From: Oscillospiraceae bacterium
GTDB lineage: Bacteria; Bacillota; Clostridia; UBA1212
Reading direction: 5' to 3'
Length of the DNA: 64,000 nt
NCBI GenBank assembly: GCA_015069195.1
Contig: SVJA01000002.1
Location: 62,001-126,000, forward strand
Position numbers and translations under genes: made by a program. Below are positions 41,811-49,944 of this stretch, one piece after another. Positions within the stretch are counted from its first letter, which is position 1. Every line of letters starts with the position of its first letter. The notes below the pieces were generated by a model. It worked only from the letters and a program-made list of their open reading frames with translations, did not search any database and was not told the DNA's origin.

Positions 41811-42320
41811 ATGATTATCTTAATAACCGGTGCATCACATACCGGCAAAACAGCGCTTGCTCAAAAATTGCTTGAAAAATACAAATACCCTTACCTTTCA
41901 ATCGACCATTTGAAAATGGGCTTGATTCGCAGTAAAAATACTACACTTACGCCGCTGAGTGACGATGACAATCTGACAGCCTTCCTGTGGCCTATCGTAC
42001 GCGAAATAATTAAAACTGCCGTTGAAAATAATCAAAACTTGATTGTCGAAGGTTGCTATATTCCGTTTGATTGGGAAAAAGATTTTGAACAAGAATATTT
42101 GGACAATATAAAATACTATTGCCTTGTAATGAGTGAAAATTACATAAGAAATCACTTTTCAGATATAAAGAAGTTTGCGAACGTGATAGAAAATCGTCTT
42201 GATGACGATGATTGCACGATAGAAAGTGTTTTAGAAGACAATACTAAAACGTTGGAACTTGCAAAAAAGTATAATGTTAATTATGTGCTGATTGATGATA
42301 AGTATGAGATTGATGTGTGA
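41811..42320 (+). CDS. P-loop nucleotide kinase-like protein
   Basis: A 169-aa P-loop protein of the adenylate-kinase/2-phosphoglycerate-kinase type. Walker A is GASHTGKTAL (~7), the Walker B-like strand with Asp lies near IVEGCYIPF (~75), and there is an Arg-rich lid region (ENRLDDDD). It probably phosphorylates a small molecule; the substrate cannot be assigned. Single gene with its own promoter. Confidence 0.7.
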   Translation: MIILITGASHTGKTALAQKLLEKYKYPYLSIDHLKMGLIRSKNTTLTPLSDDDNLTAFLWPIVREIIKTAVENNQNLIVEGCYIPFDWEKDFEQEYLDNIKYYCLVMSENYIRNHFSDIKKFANVIENRLDDDDCTIESVLEDNTKTLELAKKYNVNYVLIDDKYEIDV

Positions 42321-42384
42321 AATTAGTAAAGCCGCAACGAACCTTAAAATTTCGCTGCAGCTTATATAATAATTATTCTGAATA

Positions 42385-42912
42385 TTAACCGATTTCATCC
42401 ATCGAAAAAACACAATAAAAATACGGACATTCCTTTGCTTTTTCAAACCGTTCAGCATCAGTAATATCATCATAAAAAAGCAAGTACTTTGCAGACATAG
42501 ATTGGTGTTCCGGCTTTAAAAACTCCGTATCAATTTGGAGCGATTCTTGTATTGATTGTTTGGTCTCATCGCCTAAATCAAAATACCACTCACCGTCTGT
42601 CTCTTCAAACATATCAAAGCTCCAACCGCAAAGAAGAACCTCTCCGTCTTTTACGAAATATTCAAGCTCGTTGTGCTTTACATATTCAATAGACAACTTC
42701 TTTCGGACAATGTAATTATAAAATCTTACTACATTTCTTGATGTGAGAAATAAACAATATTTAACTTTCAAATTTTTATAATACGGCATCCGATGATAAC
42801 GGATTATATCAATCGGAAGGAACAGCAAATAGCAAAGACATACAACCAATACAATCGGTATAAATATAATTGTTGCAATTATTGTTCCGATGGCTGACAA
42901 AAATTTTTTCAT
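42385..42912 (-). CDS. Uncharacterised membrane-anchored protein
   Basis: A 175-aa protein I do not recognise. One N-terminal membrane helix (ATIIFIPIVLVVCLCYLLFL, ~12-33) is followed by a soluble part of about 140 residues with several aromatic/acidic stretches and no known motif. It has its own promoter. Immunity-protein-like size and composition (Tyr/Glu/Asp-rich) are suggestive but not evidence. Confidence 0.6.
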   Translation of the reverse strand: MKKFLSAIGTIIATIIFIPIVLVVCLCYLLFLPIDIIRYHRMPYYKNLKVKYCLFLTSRNVVRFYNYIVRKKLSIEYVKHNELEYFVKDGEVLLCGWSFDMFEETDGEWYFDLGDETKQSIQESLQIDTEFLKPEHQSMSAKYLLFYDDITDAERFEKAKECPYFYCVFSMDEIG

Positions 42913-42988
42913 TAAATCACCGTCCTTTCATACCGGTAGTTTTTGTATTGCTATAAGTAAAATATAAAGCAAACTTTAAATTGGTTAA

Positions 42989-43018
42989 ATTATAGCACAC
43001 TGAAAACACAAATGTAAA
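42989..43018 (-). promoter_or_regulatory. Promoter of the 175-aa membrane protein gene
   Basis: Minus-strand TTTACA (43013-43018) and TATAAT (42989-42994) with an 18-bp spacer, about 75 nt upstream of the ATG. Confidence 0.65.
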
Positions 43019-43041
43019 ATCACTTGCCTGCCTTAAAATTA

Positions 43042-43302
43042 TACACCGGCTTTATAACCCTTCAAGTTGTCTACGGTCGAAAATCCAAATACTTGTGACG
43101 GGAACAGTTTGGTGCAACTTATGCGTAAAAGAAACAAAAAGCTCCCCACATAATGTAGGAAGCCGGATAAGCATTGTAGCTTTTTATCTCTTTGAGAACT
43201 TAAGTGAGACACCTTGAAGCCGAGCCATTGCGATGGCTGAACGGCAATGTCGAACATATGTGTAGAAACGAAAAAAACTCCGTAAAAACGGAGTTTTTTT
43301 TT
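43042..43302 (+). ncRNA. Candidate structured RNA next to rpsI (unassigned; 6S-like rod possible)
   Basis: About 220 nt without a credible gene but with extensive complementarity: TACAC (43042) with GTGTA (43260); CTTCAAG-TTGTCT (43060) with AGACAC-CTTGAAG (43207); AAAAAGCT (43136) with AGCTTTTT (43178); and a hairpin GCCG-AGCCAT-TGCG-ATGGCT-GAA-CGGC (43219-43245). The last nearby element is an intrinsic terminator with nine T on the plus strand (43271-43302). A long rod with a small hairpin in the 3' strand of a bulge resembles 6S RNA, but the sequence match is not verified and the plus promoter is unclear. Confidence 0.5.
43271..43302. terminator. Bidirectional terminator between the structured RNA and rpsI
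   Basis: ACTCCGT-AAAA-ACGGAGT stem with T9 on the plus side and T7 on the minus side, 11 nt past the rpsI stop. Confidence 0.93.
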
Positions 43303-43312
43303 GATAAATTGA

Positions 43313-43702
43313 TTAACGTTTTGAGAACTGTGGAGCTCTTCTCGCTTTTTTCAAGCCGTATTTCTTTCTCTCTTTCATTCTCGGGTCTCTTGTGAGGTAA
43401 CCCTCTTTCTTTAGCTCAGGTCTGTACTCAGCATCAGCCTCGAGGAGTGCTCTGGCTATACCGAGACGGATAGCGCCTGCCTGACCTGTGTAACCGCCAC
43501 CCTGTACTTTACAGATGACGTCAAATTTTGTTTCGTTGTTTGTAGCTGTCAAAGGCTGACGAACAATAATCTTAAGAGTCTCAAGACCGAAATATTCATC
43601 CATACTCTTGCCGTTAATAGTAACATTACCTGTACCGGGAACGAGAGCTACTCTTGCAACGGATTTTTTTCTTCTGCCTGTACCGCAAAATCTATCTGCC
43701 AT
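43313..43702 (-). CDS. rpsI: Ribosomal protein S9 (uS9)
   Basis: A 129-aa 30S subunit protein. The [12 protein letters not shown] start and the [14 protein letters not shown] core are standard, and the C-terminal extension ends in [12 protein letters not shown], the tail that reaches the P-site tRNA. Length normal. Follows rplM by 19 bp in the usual order. Confidence 0.99.
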   Translation of the reverse strand: MADRFCGTGRRKKSVARVALVPGTGNVTINGKSMDEYFGLETLKIIVRQPLTATNNETKFDVICKVQGGGYTGQAGAIRLGIARALLEADAEYRPELKKEGYLTRDPRMKERKKYGLKKARRAPQFSKR

Positions 43703-43721
43703 GATAATATCCTCCTACCAA

Positions 43722-44150
43722 TTAAAATTCGTAAACTTCAGGCTTCTGAGCAGCGTTCTTATGATCGGGACCTGCGTAAACCTTGAGTTTCTTGAACATC
43801 TGTCTGCCCAAAGAGTTCTTCGGGAGCATACCTTTTACTGCATACTCAACAGCATAAGTAGGGTGCTTCTCGAGAAGAGTCTTAAGGTTTGTTTCCTTAA
43901 GTCCGCCCGGATAACCGCTGTGGCTTCTGTAGAGTTTGTCTGTCATTTTCTTACCTGTTACAGCAATCTTTTCTGCATTTACAACGATAACGTAATCGCC
44001 TGTATCAAGGAAAGGTGTGTAAGTAGGTTTTCTTTTACCGGAAAGAATCATAGCGATCTCAGATGCGAGACGACCGAGTGTCTTACCTTCTGCATCGATA
44101 ACATACCATTTTCTATCCAGCTCATTAATGTTTGCTACATAAGTTTTCAT
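43722..44150 (-). CDS. rplM: Ribosomal protein L13 (uL13)
   Basis: A 142-aa 50S subunit protein with the standard [16 protein letters not shown] start and [13 protein letters not shown]-like block ([13 protein letters not shown]). Length normal. First gene of the rplM-rpsI operon; ATG is preceded by a good AGGAGG. Confidence 0.99.
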   Translation of the reverse strand: MKTYVANINELDRKWYVIDAEGKTLGRLASEIAMILSGKRKPTYTPFLDTGDYVIVVNAEKIAVTGKKMTDKLYRSHSGYPGGLKETNLKTLLEKHPTYAVEYAVKGMLPKNSLGRQMFKKLKVYAGPDHKNAAQKPEVYEF

Positions 44151-44223
44151 AGCTTACTAATCCTCCTGAATAATGTATCAAGTCAATTCAAAATCTAATG
44201 CCGTCTTTTCAAACAGCCTACGA

Positions 44224-44252
44224 ATATTAACATAAGCAAAACCCTTCGTCAA
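44224..44252 (-). promoter_or_regulatory. Promoter of rplM-rpsI with an A-rich UP-element
   Basis: Minus-strand TTGACG (44247-44252) and TAATAT (44224-44229), spacing 17 bp. Upstream of it on the minus strand is an A/G-rich stretch of more than 80 bp (44253-44349), which would suit an UP element of a strong ribosomal promoter. Confidence 0.8.
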
Positions 44253-44390
44253 GGTCATTTTGCGTTTTTTTGTAAATATATCTTTAATTCTCTTTGTTTC
44301 TCTCTTTTTTTCTCGTTTTCTCTCATTTTCTTGAGTTTCATTTCATTTTTGCAAAACATCAAAAAAGGCCCTAAATATAGTGGTTTGGAC

Positions 44391-44419
44391 TTGCAAAACA
44401 TACAATTTAATTATAAAAT
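44391..44419 (+). promoter_or_regulatory. Promoter of the ROK kinase-truA operon
   Basis: TTGCAA (44391-44396) and TAAAAT (44414-44419), 17-bp spacing. Confidence 0.65.
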
Positions 44420-44422
44420 CAA

Positions 44423-44440
44423 TTTACGAAATTTCGTAAA
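44423..44440 (+). promoter_or_regulatory. 18-bp perfect palindrome at the +1 of the ROK gene
   Basis: TTTACGAAATTTCGTAAA, fully self-complementary, spans the predicted transcription start and lies before the ribosome site. A dimeric regulator site is likely; the factor is unknown. Confidence 0.6.
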
Positions 44441-44454
44441 AAGGCGGTTTTGAT

Positions 44455-45396
44455 ATGTACAGAATAGGAATAGATTTGGGCGGTACAAATATCGCGACAG
44501 GACTTGTAACGGAGGACGGCAAGCTCTTAAAGAAAATCAGCACTCTGACAAGAGGAGAAAGAAGTGCCGAGGAGATTACCATTGATATGGCGGAAACTGC
44601 ATTCAAGTTGATTGACGGTGAAAATATTTCCCGGGAAGAAATTATTTCTATAGGAATAGGTGTTCCCGGTGCCGTAGATGACGATAACGGAATTTGCGTC
44701 CTGACGGCAAATCTTCCCTATAAGAATTTCAATATAGCAGAAGTATTTAAACGTTATGCCGATATACCGGTAAGACTTGCCAATGACGCAAATTGCGCGG
44801 CGCTCGGCGAGGCAATATCCGGCGCCGCGCGCGGTCGCCGCTCTGTTGTCGTAGTTACACTCGGAACAGGTGTAGGAGGCGGCGTTATAATGGACGGCAA
44901 AGTATATGCAGGATTTAATTTCGCAGGCGGCGAGCTTGGCCATATGGTTACACATAAAGGCGGCAGGCAGTGCGGTTGCGGAAGAAAAGGTTGTTTGGAA
45001 GCATACGCATCAGCTACGGCTCTCATAAAAGATACACGAGAAGCTGCTGAAAATAATCCCGATTCTTACCTTTACAGAATATGCAACGGCGACTTAGAAA
45101 AGCTTAACGGCAAGTCAGCATTTGACGGAAAAGAAGCCGGAGACAAAATTTCAGCAGATGTCGTAGAAAATTATATTGATGAACTCGCAATCGGAGTTAT
45201 AAATTATATAAATATCTTCCAGCCCGAAATATTGCTTTTGGGCGGTGGTGTTGCAAACCAGAAAGAAAATCTTTTGAAGCCTCTCCGTGAAAAAGTCTTC
45301 AAAGAAGTTTACGGAGCTGACTTTTTACCGCGAACAGAAATTGCTTGCACCGTTCTTGGAAATGACGCAGGTATCATAGGAGCAGCTATGTTATGA
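44455..45396 (+). CDS. ROK-family sugar kinase (glucokinase type)
   Basis: A 313-aa ROK kinase phosphorylating a hexose, most often glucose. Visible are DLGGTNIATGLV (ATP loop, ~6), the catalytic Asp in LANDANCAALGEA (~106), TLGTGVGGGVI (~139), and the zinc motif CGCGRKGCLEAYAS (~177). There is no N-terminal HTH, so it is an enzyme rather than a repressor. ATG follows AGGCGG by 7 bases. It overlaps truA by ATGA. Confidence 0.93.
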   Translation: MYRIGIDLGGTNIATGLVTEDGKLLKKISTLTRGERSAEEITIDMAETAFKLIDGENISREEIISIGIGVPGAVDDDNGICVLTANLPYKNFNIAEVFKRYADIPVRLANDANCAALGEAISGAARGRRSVVVVTLGTGVGGGVIMDGKVYAGFNFAGGELGHMVTHKGGRQCGCGRKGCLEAYASATALIKDTREAAENNPDSYLYRICNGDLEKLNGKSAFDGKEAGDKISADVVENYIDELAIGVINYINIFQPEILLLGGGVANQKENLLKPLREKVFKEVYGADFLPRTEIACTVLGNDAGIIGAAML

Positions 45397-46199
45397 ATAT
45401 AGCACTTTTTTTAGAATACGACGGCTCCGAATTTTACGGTTGGCAGATACAAAACAAAAACGGCGAAGTCGCAGAAAACCTTCCGACTGTGCAGGGTGTT
45501 TTAAATCGTGCGCTTTCTGAATTGCTCGGCGAGAAAATTGAAGTTGCAGGTTCAAGCAGAACCGATGCCGGTGTTCATGCGACAAAATACTGTGCAAGCT
45601 TTCATACAGCGAATGAGTTAATACCGCCGGAGCGGATAGCGGAGGCGGTAAGGCATCTTTTGCCGGAAACCATAGTTGTGAAAAGTTCGGCAAAAGTGCC
45701 GGATGAATTTCATGCACGTTTTGACTGCAAAGGCAAAACGTACCGATATATTTTTTATACAGGTAAAACAGCTTTGCCGCTCTTGAGAAACAGAGCTTGG
45801 TACATAAAAAGCGAACTTCATATCAATAAGATGCAAAAGGCAGTCAGCCACTATGTGGGAAGTCACTTTTTTGATGCTTTTATGGCAGCAGGAGCAACTC
45901 CCGGTGCCACAACTGAACGTACTATATTCAGTGCACAGATAAAAGAAATACCTGCGCCCTGTTATGAACAGGACACAGGTGAGAACAACGAAAATAAAAA
46001 TCGTTTTTATTGTTTTGAAGTTACAGGCGACGGATTCCTTTACAATATGGTAAGAATTATGGCAGGAACCGCTGTGTATGCCGGTATGGGTAAAATATTA
46101 CCCAATGACATTCCTAAGATAATAGAAAGCCGAGACAGAAGAAAAGCAGGTATTACTGCTCCGCCCCAGGGACTTTATCTTGCGGATGTTCTGTATTAA
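45393..46199 (+). CDS. truA: tRNA pseudouridine synthase A
   Basis: A 268-aa enzyme forming pseudouridine at positions 38-40 of tRNAs. The catalytic Asp lies in SSRTDAGVHA (~55), followed by FHARFDCKGKTYRY (~107) and the C-terminal FYCFEVTGDGFLYNMVRIM region. Typical length. ATG overlaps the ROK stop. Its last 47 bp overlap the convergent membrane-protein gene. Confidence 0.97.
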   Translation: MNIALFLEYDGSEFYGWQIQNKNGEVAENLPTVQGVLNRALSELLGEKIEVAGSSRTDAGVHATKYCASFHTANELIPPERIAEAVRHLLPETIVVKSSAKVPDEFHARFDCKGKTYRYIFYTGKTALPLLRNRAWYIKSELHINKMQKAVSHYVGSHFFDAFMAAGATPGATTERTIFSAQIKEIPAPCYEQDTGENNENKNRFYCFEVTGDGFLYNMVRIMAGTAVYAGMGKILPNDIPKIIESRDRRKAGITAPPQGLYLADVLY

Positions 46200-46968
46200 G
46201 AACTTTGCACCTTTCGGCAAAAAACAGTGCTAAAAATATAGTCTGCAATGCAGATATAAATTCACCGATTATTGTGACGGCGGCACCCAAAACCGCCGTT
46301 ATTATTTTGCCTCCCGAAATAAGTGTTATAAGTGCACTGAGTCCGTATGCTGATGCAGCCGAAAACACAAGAAAAAGAAGCAAGGACACCCCAACAGTAA
46401 ATACTTCATTTTTAACTGTAACGAACGAAAGTCTTACTGCCTGCATACCTTTGGCACCGGCTAAAACCACTGCGCTGATTGAGAGAGACGACATCACATA
46501 AATGTATATTCCGGGAAATACAAACATCATAAGTCCGATGAATATCATAGAAACGGTTAATATATATACCCACAACACACGCGGAAGAAGCGATATTGCC
46601 TCAGAAAAAACATCGCTTATACCGAGAGAGATTTTTTTGAATCCGTTTTTTTGCGATTCTCCTGCAATTTTTATTATTCCTATCTGTGACACGGTTCCGA
46701 GAAGTGAAATAACAAATGTCATCGCAAAATATATAATCGTAGTCTTGTTATAAACAAGTTCAGCATCCTGATACTCCGGTGTGCCTTTAAGTTCTTTGTT
46801 ATTCAGAATTTCAATGATACCGTCAATCTCAACCGATGGCTCTATAAGCACCGCATTTACGACTACAAGCGGTATCCACACTAAAAGAATTATCGCAATG
46901 ATTTTCAGAAAATTGTTTTTGTAAACTTTAAGTGTTTTCTTAAGTAAGTCTTTTATCGTATCAATCAT
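46153..46968 (-). CDS. Polytopic membrane protein (six-helix, glycerophosphodiester-like membrane domain)
   Basis: A 271-aa membrane protein with about six helices and no catalytic motif that I can name. The pattern resembles YciC/GDPD-membrane-domain-type proteins (IYIYVMSSLSISAVVLAGAKGMQAVRLS, given as SSLSISAVVLAGAKG near 160). Function unknown. Its 3' end overlaps truA on the opposite strand by 47 bp. Linked by ATGA to the downstream gene below. Confidence 0.7.
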   Translation of the reverse strand: MIDTIKDLLKKTLKVYKNNFLKIIAIILLVWIPLVVVNAVLIEPSVEIDGIIEILNNKELKGTPEYQDAELVYNKTTIIYFAMTFVISLLGTVSQIGIIKIAGESQKNGFKKISLGISDVFSEAISLLPRVLWVYILTVSMIFIGLMMFVFPGIYIYVMSSLSISAVVLAGAKGMQAVRLSFVTVKNEVFTVGVSLLLFLVFSAASAYGLSALITLISGGKIITAVLGAAVTIIGEFISALQTIFLALFFAERCKVLNTEHPQDKVPGAEQ

Positions 46969-47519
46969 TTATTTTTATTCTTTCTTCCTTTTTGTGAAGC
47001 GCCTTTTGTACCGGGAAACATCACTGCGTGAATTTTTTCTGCCCCAAATACGATATATGCTCCGATCAATGAACAGATAACATAAGTAATATATAACGTC
47101 CATATTTCAAACTTGCCGCCTTCTGTAGGAAGTGCCACACCGTTTTCTTGAATTCTGTATAAATTTATACCGCCCACTGAAAAAAATCTGTAAAAAGTCT
47201 TTGCAATCGCACCCATCGGCTTATCCGGAACTTCGAACTGGTCTGCATAACAAAAAGCAAAGTCTGCCATCTGCGATATGAGCGTTCCGACCAATATTGA
47301 TAAATCAACAGCTATATGTGATCCTATCGTACGCTCCTCTTTTTCTATAAAGTTCATATAAAAAATAACTGCAACGAATCCGGTCAGGAGATACAGTACG
47401 CCACCTGTGAAATCGAGAAAATGATGTATCACTATAATGAAAACACCGCCGGCAAGACAACCGAGCAAACCTATCCCGAAAGTTCTCAGCCAAAATTTAA
47501 TTTTTTCACCTTTATCCAT
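46965..47519 (-). CDS. Uncharacterised membrane protein
   Basis: A 184-aa protein with about four membrane helices and a basic tail (KGASQKGRKNKNK). Its stop overlaps the start of the six-helix protein (ATGA), so the two are probably co-translated. No known family recognised. Confidence 0.65.
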   Translation of the reverse strand: MDKGEKIKFWLRTFGIGLLGCLAGGVFIIVIHHFLDFTGGVLYLLTGFVAVIFYMNFIEKEERTIGSHIAVDLSILVGTLISQMADFAFCYADQFEVPDKPMGAIAKTFYRFFSVGGINLYRIQENGVALPTEGGKFEIWTLYITYVICSLIGAYIVFGAEKIHAVMFPGTKGASQKGRKNKNK

Positions 47520-47660
47520 AAAATCACCCTTATACCCATATCAAAATATAAATACAACATTCAAAAAAAAGTATACTTTGAAGTCTTTATAGTATATACT
47601 ACGCTTAGTAATATTTCAAGCAAGCACCGTTTTCAGGTCGCAATTATAAAGGAGAAAATT

Positions 47661-49157
47661 ATGCAACAGGACAAGCTTAAGAAAATCACCGAAGTATTTG
47701 AAAAAACATTCGGAAACACAGAAGGTCTAAGATATTTTGCAGCACCGGGAAGAGTAAATCTTATCGGTGAGCACATAGATTATTGCGGTGGATTTGTATT
47801 CCCTGCAGCACTTACTCTCGACACTATAGTTGCGGCAAAGCCAAACGGTACCCGCAAACTCAGAATGGCAGCTACCACGCTTGATGGTATTTATGAAGCT
47901 GACCTTGACAACATTGACGCCGCACAGGATCTCAAGTGGGGAAATTATCAGGCAGGCGTTGCAAAAGAGCTTATGCTTGCAGGATACAAATTAGAAGGAC
48001 TTGATATGGTATATATGGTTACCGTACCCTTCGGAAGCGGTCTTTCATCGTCAGCATCTATCGAACTTGCCACGGGAATCGCCCTTACTAAAATTTTTGA
48101 CGGTACTATGGACAACGTTCAGCTTGCACAGGCAGGTCAGCGTGCCGAAAACAAATTCTGCGGTGTAAACTGCGGCATTATGGATCAATTTGCCTCTGCT
48201 ATGGGTAAAAAGGACCACGCTATATTGCTCAACTGCGCTACCCTTGAATACCAATATGTGCCGGTTTCGCTCGGAGACAATGTTCTCGTCCTTGCAAACA
48301 CAAACAAAAAACACAAACTCGGCGAGTCAAAATACAATGAAAGACGCGCAGAGGTCGAGGAAGGTCTCAAGATTATACAGGGCGCAGAGATTGCGGAAGG
48401 AGTCTCCCCCGACGCCGTAAAGAAAGATTTGTGCAGCTATGGTACAGAAGATTTCAAAAAACTTTTAAAATATATAGAGAATCCTATTATCGCTAAGCGT
48501 GTTGAACACGTTATCTGCGAAAATGCCAGAGTAAAAACTGCTGTTGAAACACTCAAAGCCGGCGACTTAAATAAATTCGGTGAACTTTTGAGAGAAGCAA
48601 ACCAGTCTATCAGATATTTGTACGAAGCTACAGGCGACGAACTCGATGCGATGTTTGATGCGGCACAGGGGCTCGATTACTGTATCGGAAGTAGAATGAC
48701 AGGCGGCGGTTTCGGCGGTTGTACGGTAAACATTGTAAACAAAGACCATGTAGAAGATTTCAAGGAAACCGTCGGCAAAAAATATTTTGATGCCACAGGA
48801 AACGAAGCACTTTTCTACGTGTGCGAAATCGGTGACGGTGCGAGAGAAATATTTATTCAGGAGTCAAAATCAATTGATATGGAAGATGAAGAACTTGACG
48901 GAATTATTATTCTTGAAGACGAAGAAGGTCATGAAGAAACTTTCGAATTCGTCGATATGATAGAATATGAAGGCATAGAATATGCAGTACTTCTCCCTGT
49001 TGACGAAACCGACAACGATGTTATTATCCTTCGTGTTGAAAACAGCGCAAACGGTGAAGATGAGGCATATTTTGAAGTCGAAAATACAGAAACCTTGAAA
49101 GCAGTTTTTGAAATATTCAAAGAAAGAGCAAAAGACGATTTCGATTTTGCTGATTGA
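47661..49157 (+). CDS. galK: Galactokinase fused to a C-terminal DUF1292 domain
   Basis: A 498-aa protein. Residues 1-395 are a galactokinase (galactose plus ATP to galactose 1-phosphate): signature GRVNLIGEHIDYCGG (~28), ATP motif VPFGSGLSSSAS (~121), GIMDQFASAMG (~172) and GSRMTGGGFGGC (~344). The family normally ends shortly after GDGARE, but here the frame continues without a stop through IFIQESKSIDMEDEELDG into a ~90-residue acidic domain with the DUF1292 pattern (EDEEGHEETFEFVDMIEYEG near 415; EYAVLLPVDETDNDVIILRVE, given in part; LKAVFEIFKER near the end). ATG at 47661 follows AAGGAG. An internal ATG at 48879 could also start the small domain. Confidence 0.9.
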   Translation: MQQDKLKKITEVFEKTFGNTEGLRYFAAPGRVNLIGEHIDYCGGFVFPAALTLDTIVAAKPNGTRKLRMAATTLDGIYEADLDNIDAAQDLKWGNYQAGVAKELMLAGYKLEGLDMVYMVTVPFGSGLSSSASIELATGIALTKIFDGTMDNVQLAQAGQRAENKFCGVNCGIMDQFASAMGKKDHAILLNCATLEYQYVPVSLGDNVLVLANTNKKHKLGESKYNERRAEVEEGLKIIQGAEIAEGVSPDAVKKDLCSYGTEDFKKLLKYIENPIIAKRVEHVICENARVKTAVETLKAGDLNKFGELLREANQSIRYLYEATGDELDAMFDAAQGLDYCIGSRMTGGGFGGCTVNIVNKDHVEDFKETVGKKYFDATGNEALFYVCEIGDGAREIFIQESKSIDMEDEELDGIIILEDEEGHEETFEFVDMIEYEGIEYAVLLPVDETDNDVIILRVENSANGEDEAYFEVENTETLKAVFEIFKERAKDDFDFAD

Positions 49158-49184
49158 TAACAAATTTTTAGCGATTATACAGAC

Positions 49185-49216
49185 AGCGGCGGTGCGAGTA
49201 CACTCGCACCGCCGCT
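49185..49216. terminator. GC-rich bidirectional hairpin between galK and the DJ-1 gene
   Basis: AGCGGCGGTGCGAG/CTCGCACCGCCGCT, a 14-bp perfect stem with a 4-nt loop. T-tails on either side are poor. Confidence 0.7.
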
Positions 49217-49236
49217 TCATTAATCCGACATCTATA

Positions 49237-49803
49237 TCAGCAGTTGTACAAAATCGCTTTAGCGATTTGCTTTGCCTTGTCAGCATAGCCGAGCTCGGTT
49301 ATAAGAGTCAAAGCAAAATCGATGGCCGTTCCGACACCGCGGCTCGTAATCACTTTGCCGGAAACAACGCTTTTCACATCATCACGGTAAATGCAAGAAG
49401 TTTCATCAATGCAATCGGGATATGAGGTTGCTTCAATACCCTTTAAAAGACCCGCTTTTTCAAGAGCCATAGGGGCTGCACAAATAGCCGCCATTATTTT
49501 CTCTGCAGAAGCAAAAGTCTGAACGAAACTTATTACTCTTTCATCATCACGCAGATTTGTCGAGTTCGGCATACCTCCGGGGAGAATCACGCCGTCGTAC
49601 ATTTCCGCACATTCGTCTGCGCGTCCGATATTCTCTATAAGGCAGTCCGCTTCAACATTGATTTTATGTGCACCTTTTAATATCTTTTCACCGGTCACGC
49701 TGCACACATCTACCTGTATATCTGCACGTCTGAGCAGGTCCACAGTGCAAAGTGCCTCTACTTCTTCAAAACCGTTTGATATTAGCATCAATACTTTTGT
49801 CAT
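49237..49803 (-). CDS. DJ-1/PfpI-family protein
   Basis: A 188-aa class I glutamine amidotransferase-like protein. The nucleophile Cys is in AAICAAPMALEK (~96), Glu in SNGFEEVEAL (~11), and the His-bearing region follows. The family includes deglycases, chaperones and proteases; members of this length in Firmicutes are usually annotated as DJ-1 family. ATG at 49803 after GGAG; GTG and ATG a few codons upstream are less well placed. Confidence 0.9.
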   Translation of the reverse strand: MTKVLMLISNGFEEVEALCTVDLLRRADIQVDVCSVTGEKILKGAHKINVEADCLIENIGRADECAEMYDGVILPGGMPNSTNLRDDERVISFVQTFASAEKIMAAICAAPMALEKAGLLKGIEATSYPDCIDETSCIYRDDVKSVVSGKVITSRGVGTAIDFALTLITELGYADKAKQIAKAILYNC

Positions 49804-49944
49804 TTTCATCACTCCGATATCTTTTTGTTACAGTATACCCTTACGGTGAAAAATATCAAATATTTTATTGATAATACACCTTCAAAGTTTTATAATCATC
49901 TATGCATTTGATTTAGTTTTACTTTATTTTAAGGAGTTTTCAAA

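Noticed and set aside
43039-43257. 72-codon open frame on the minus strand over the structured RNA
   Set aside because: Composition is unlike a protein, there is no ribosome site, and the region is explained by base-pairing.
44455-45396. ROK protein as a transcriptional repressor
   Set aside because: There is no N-terminal winged helix; the kinase and zinc motifs begin at the start of the protein.
48051-49286. Several minus-strand open frames inside and after galK
   Set aside because: They are shadows of the galactokinase frame and have no ribosome site or family signature.
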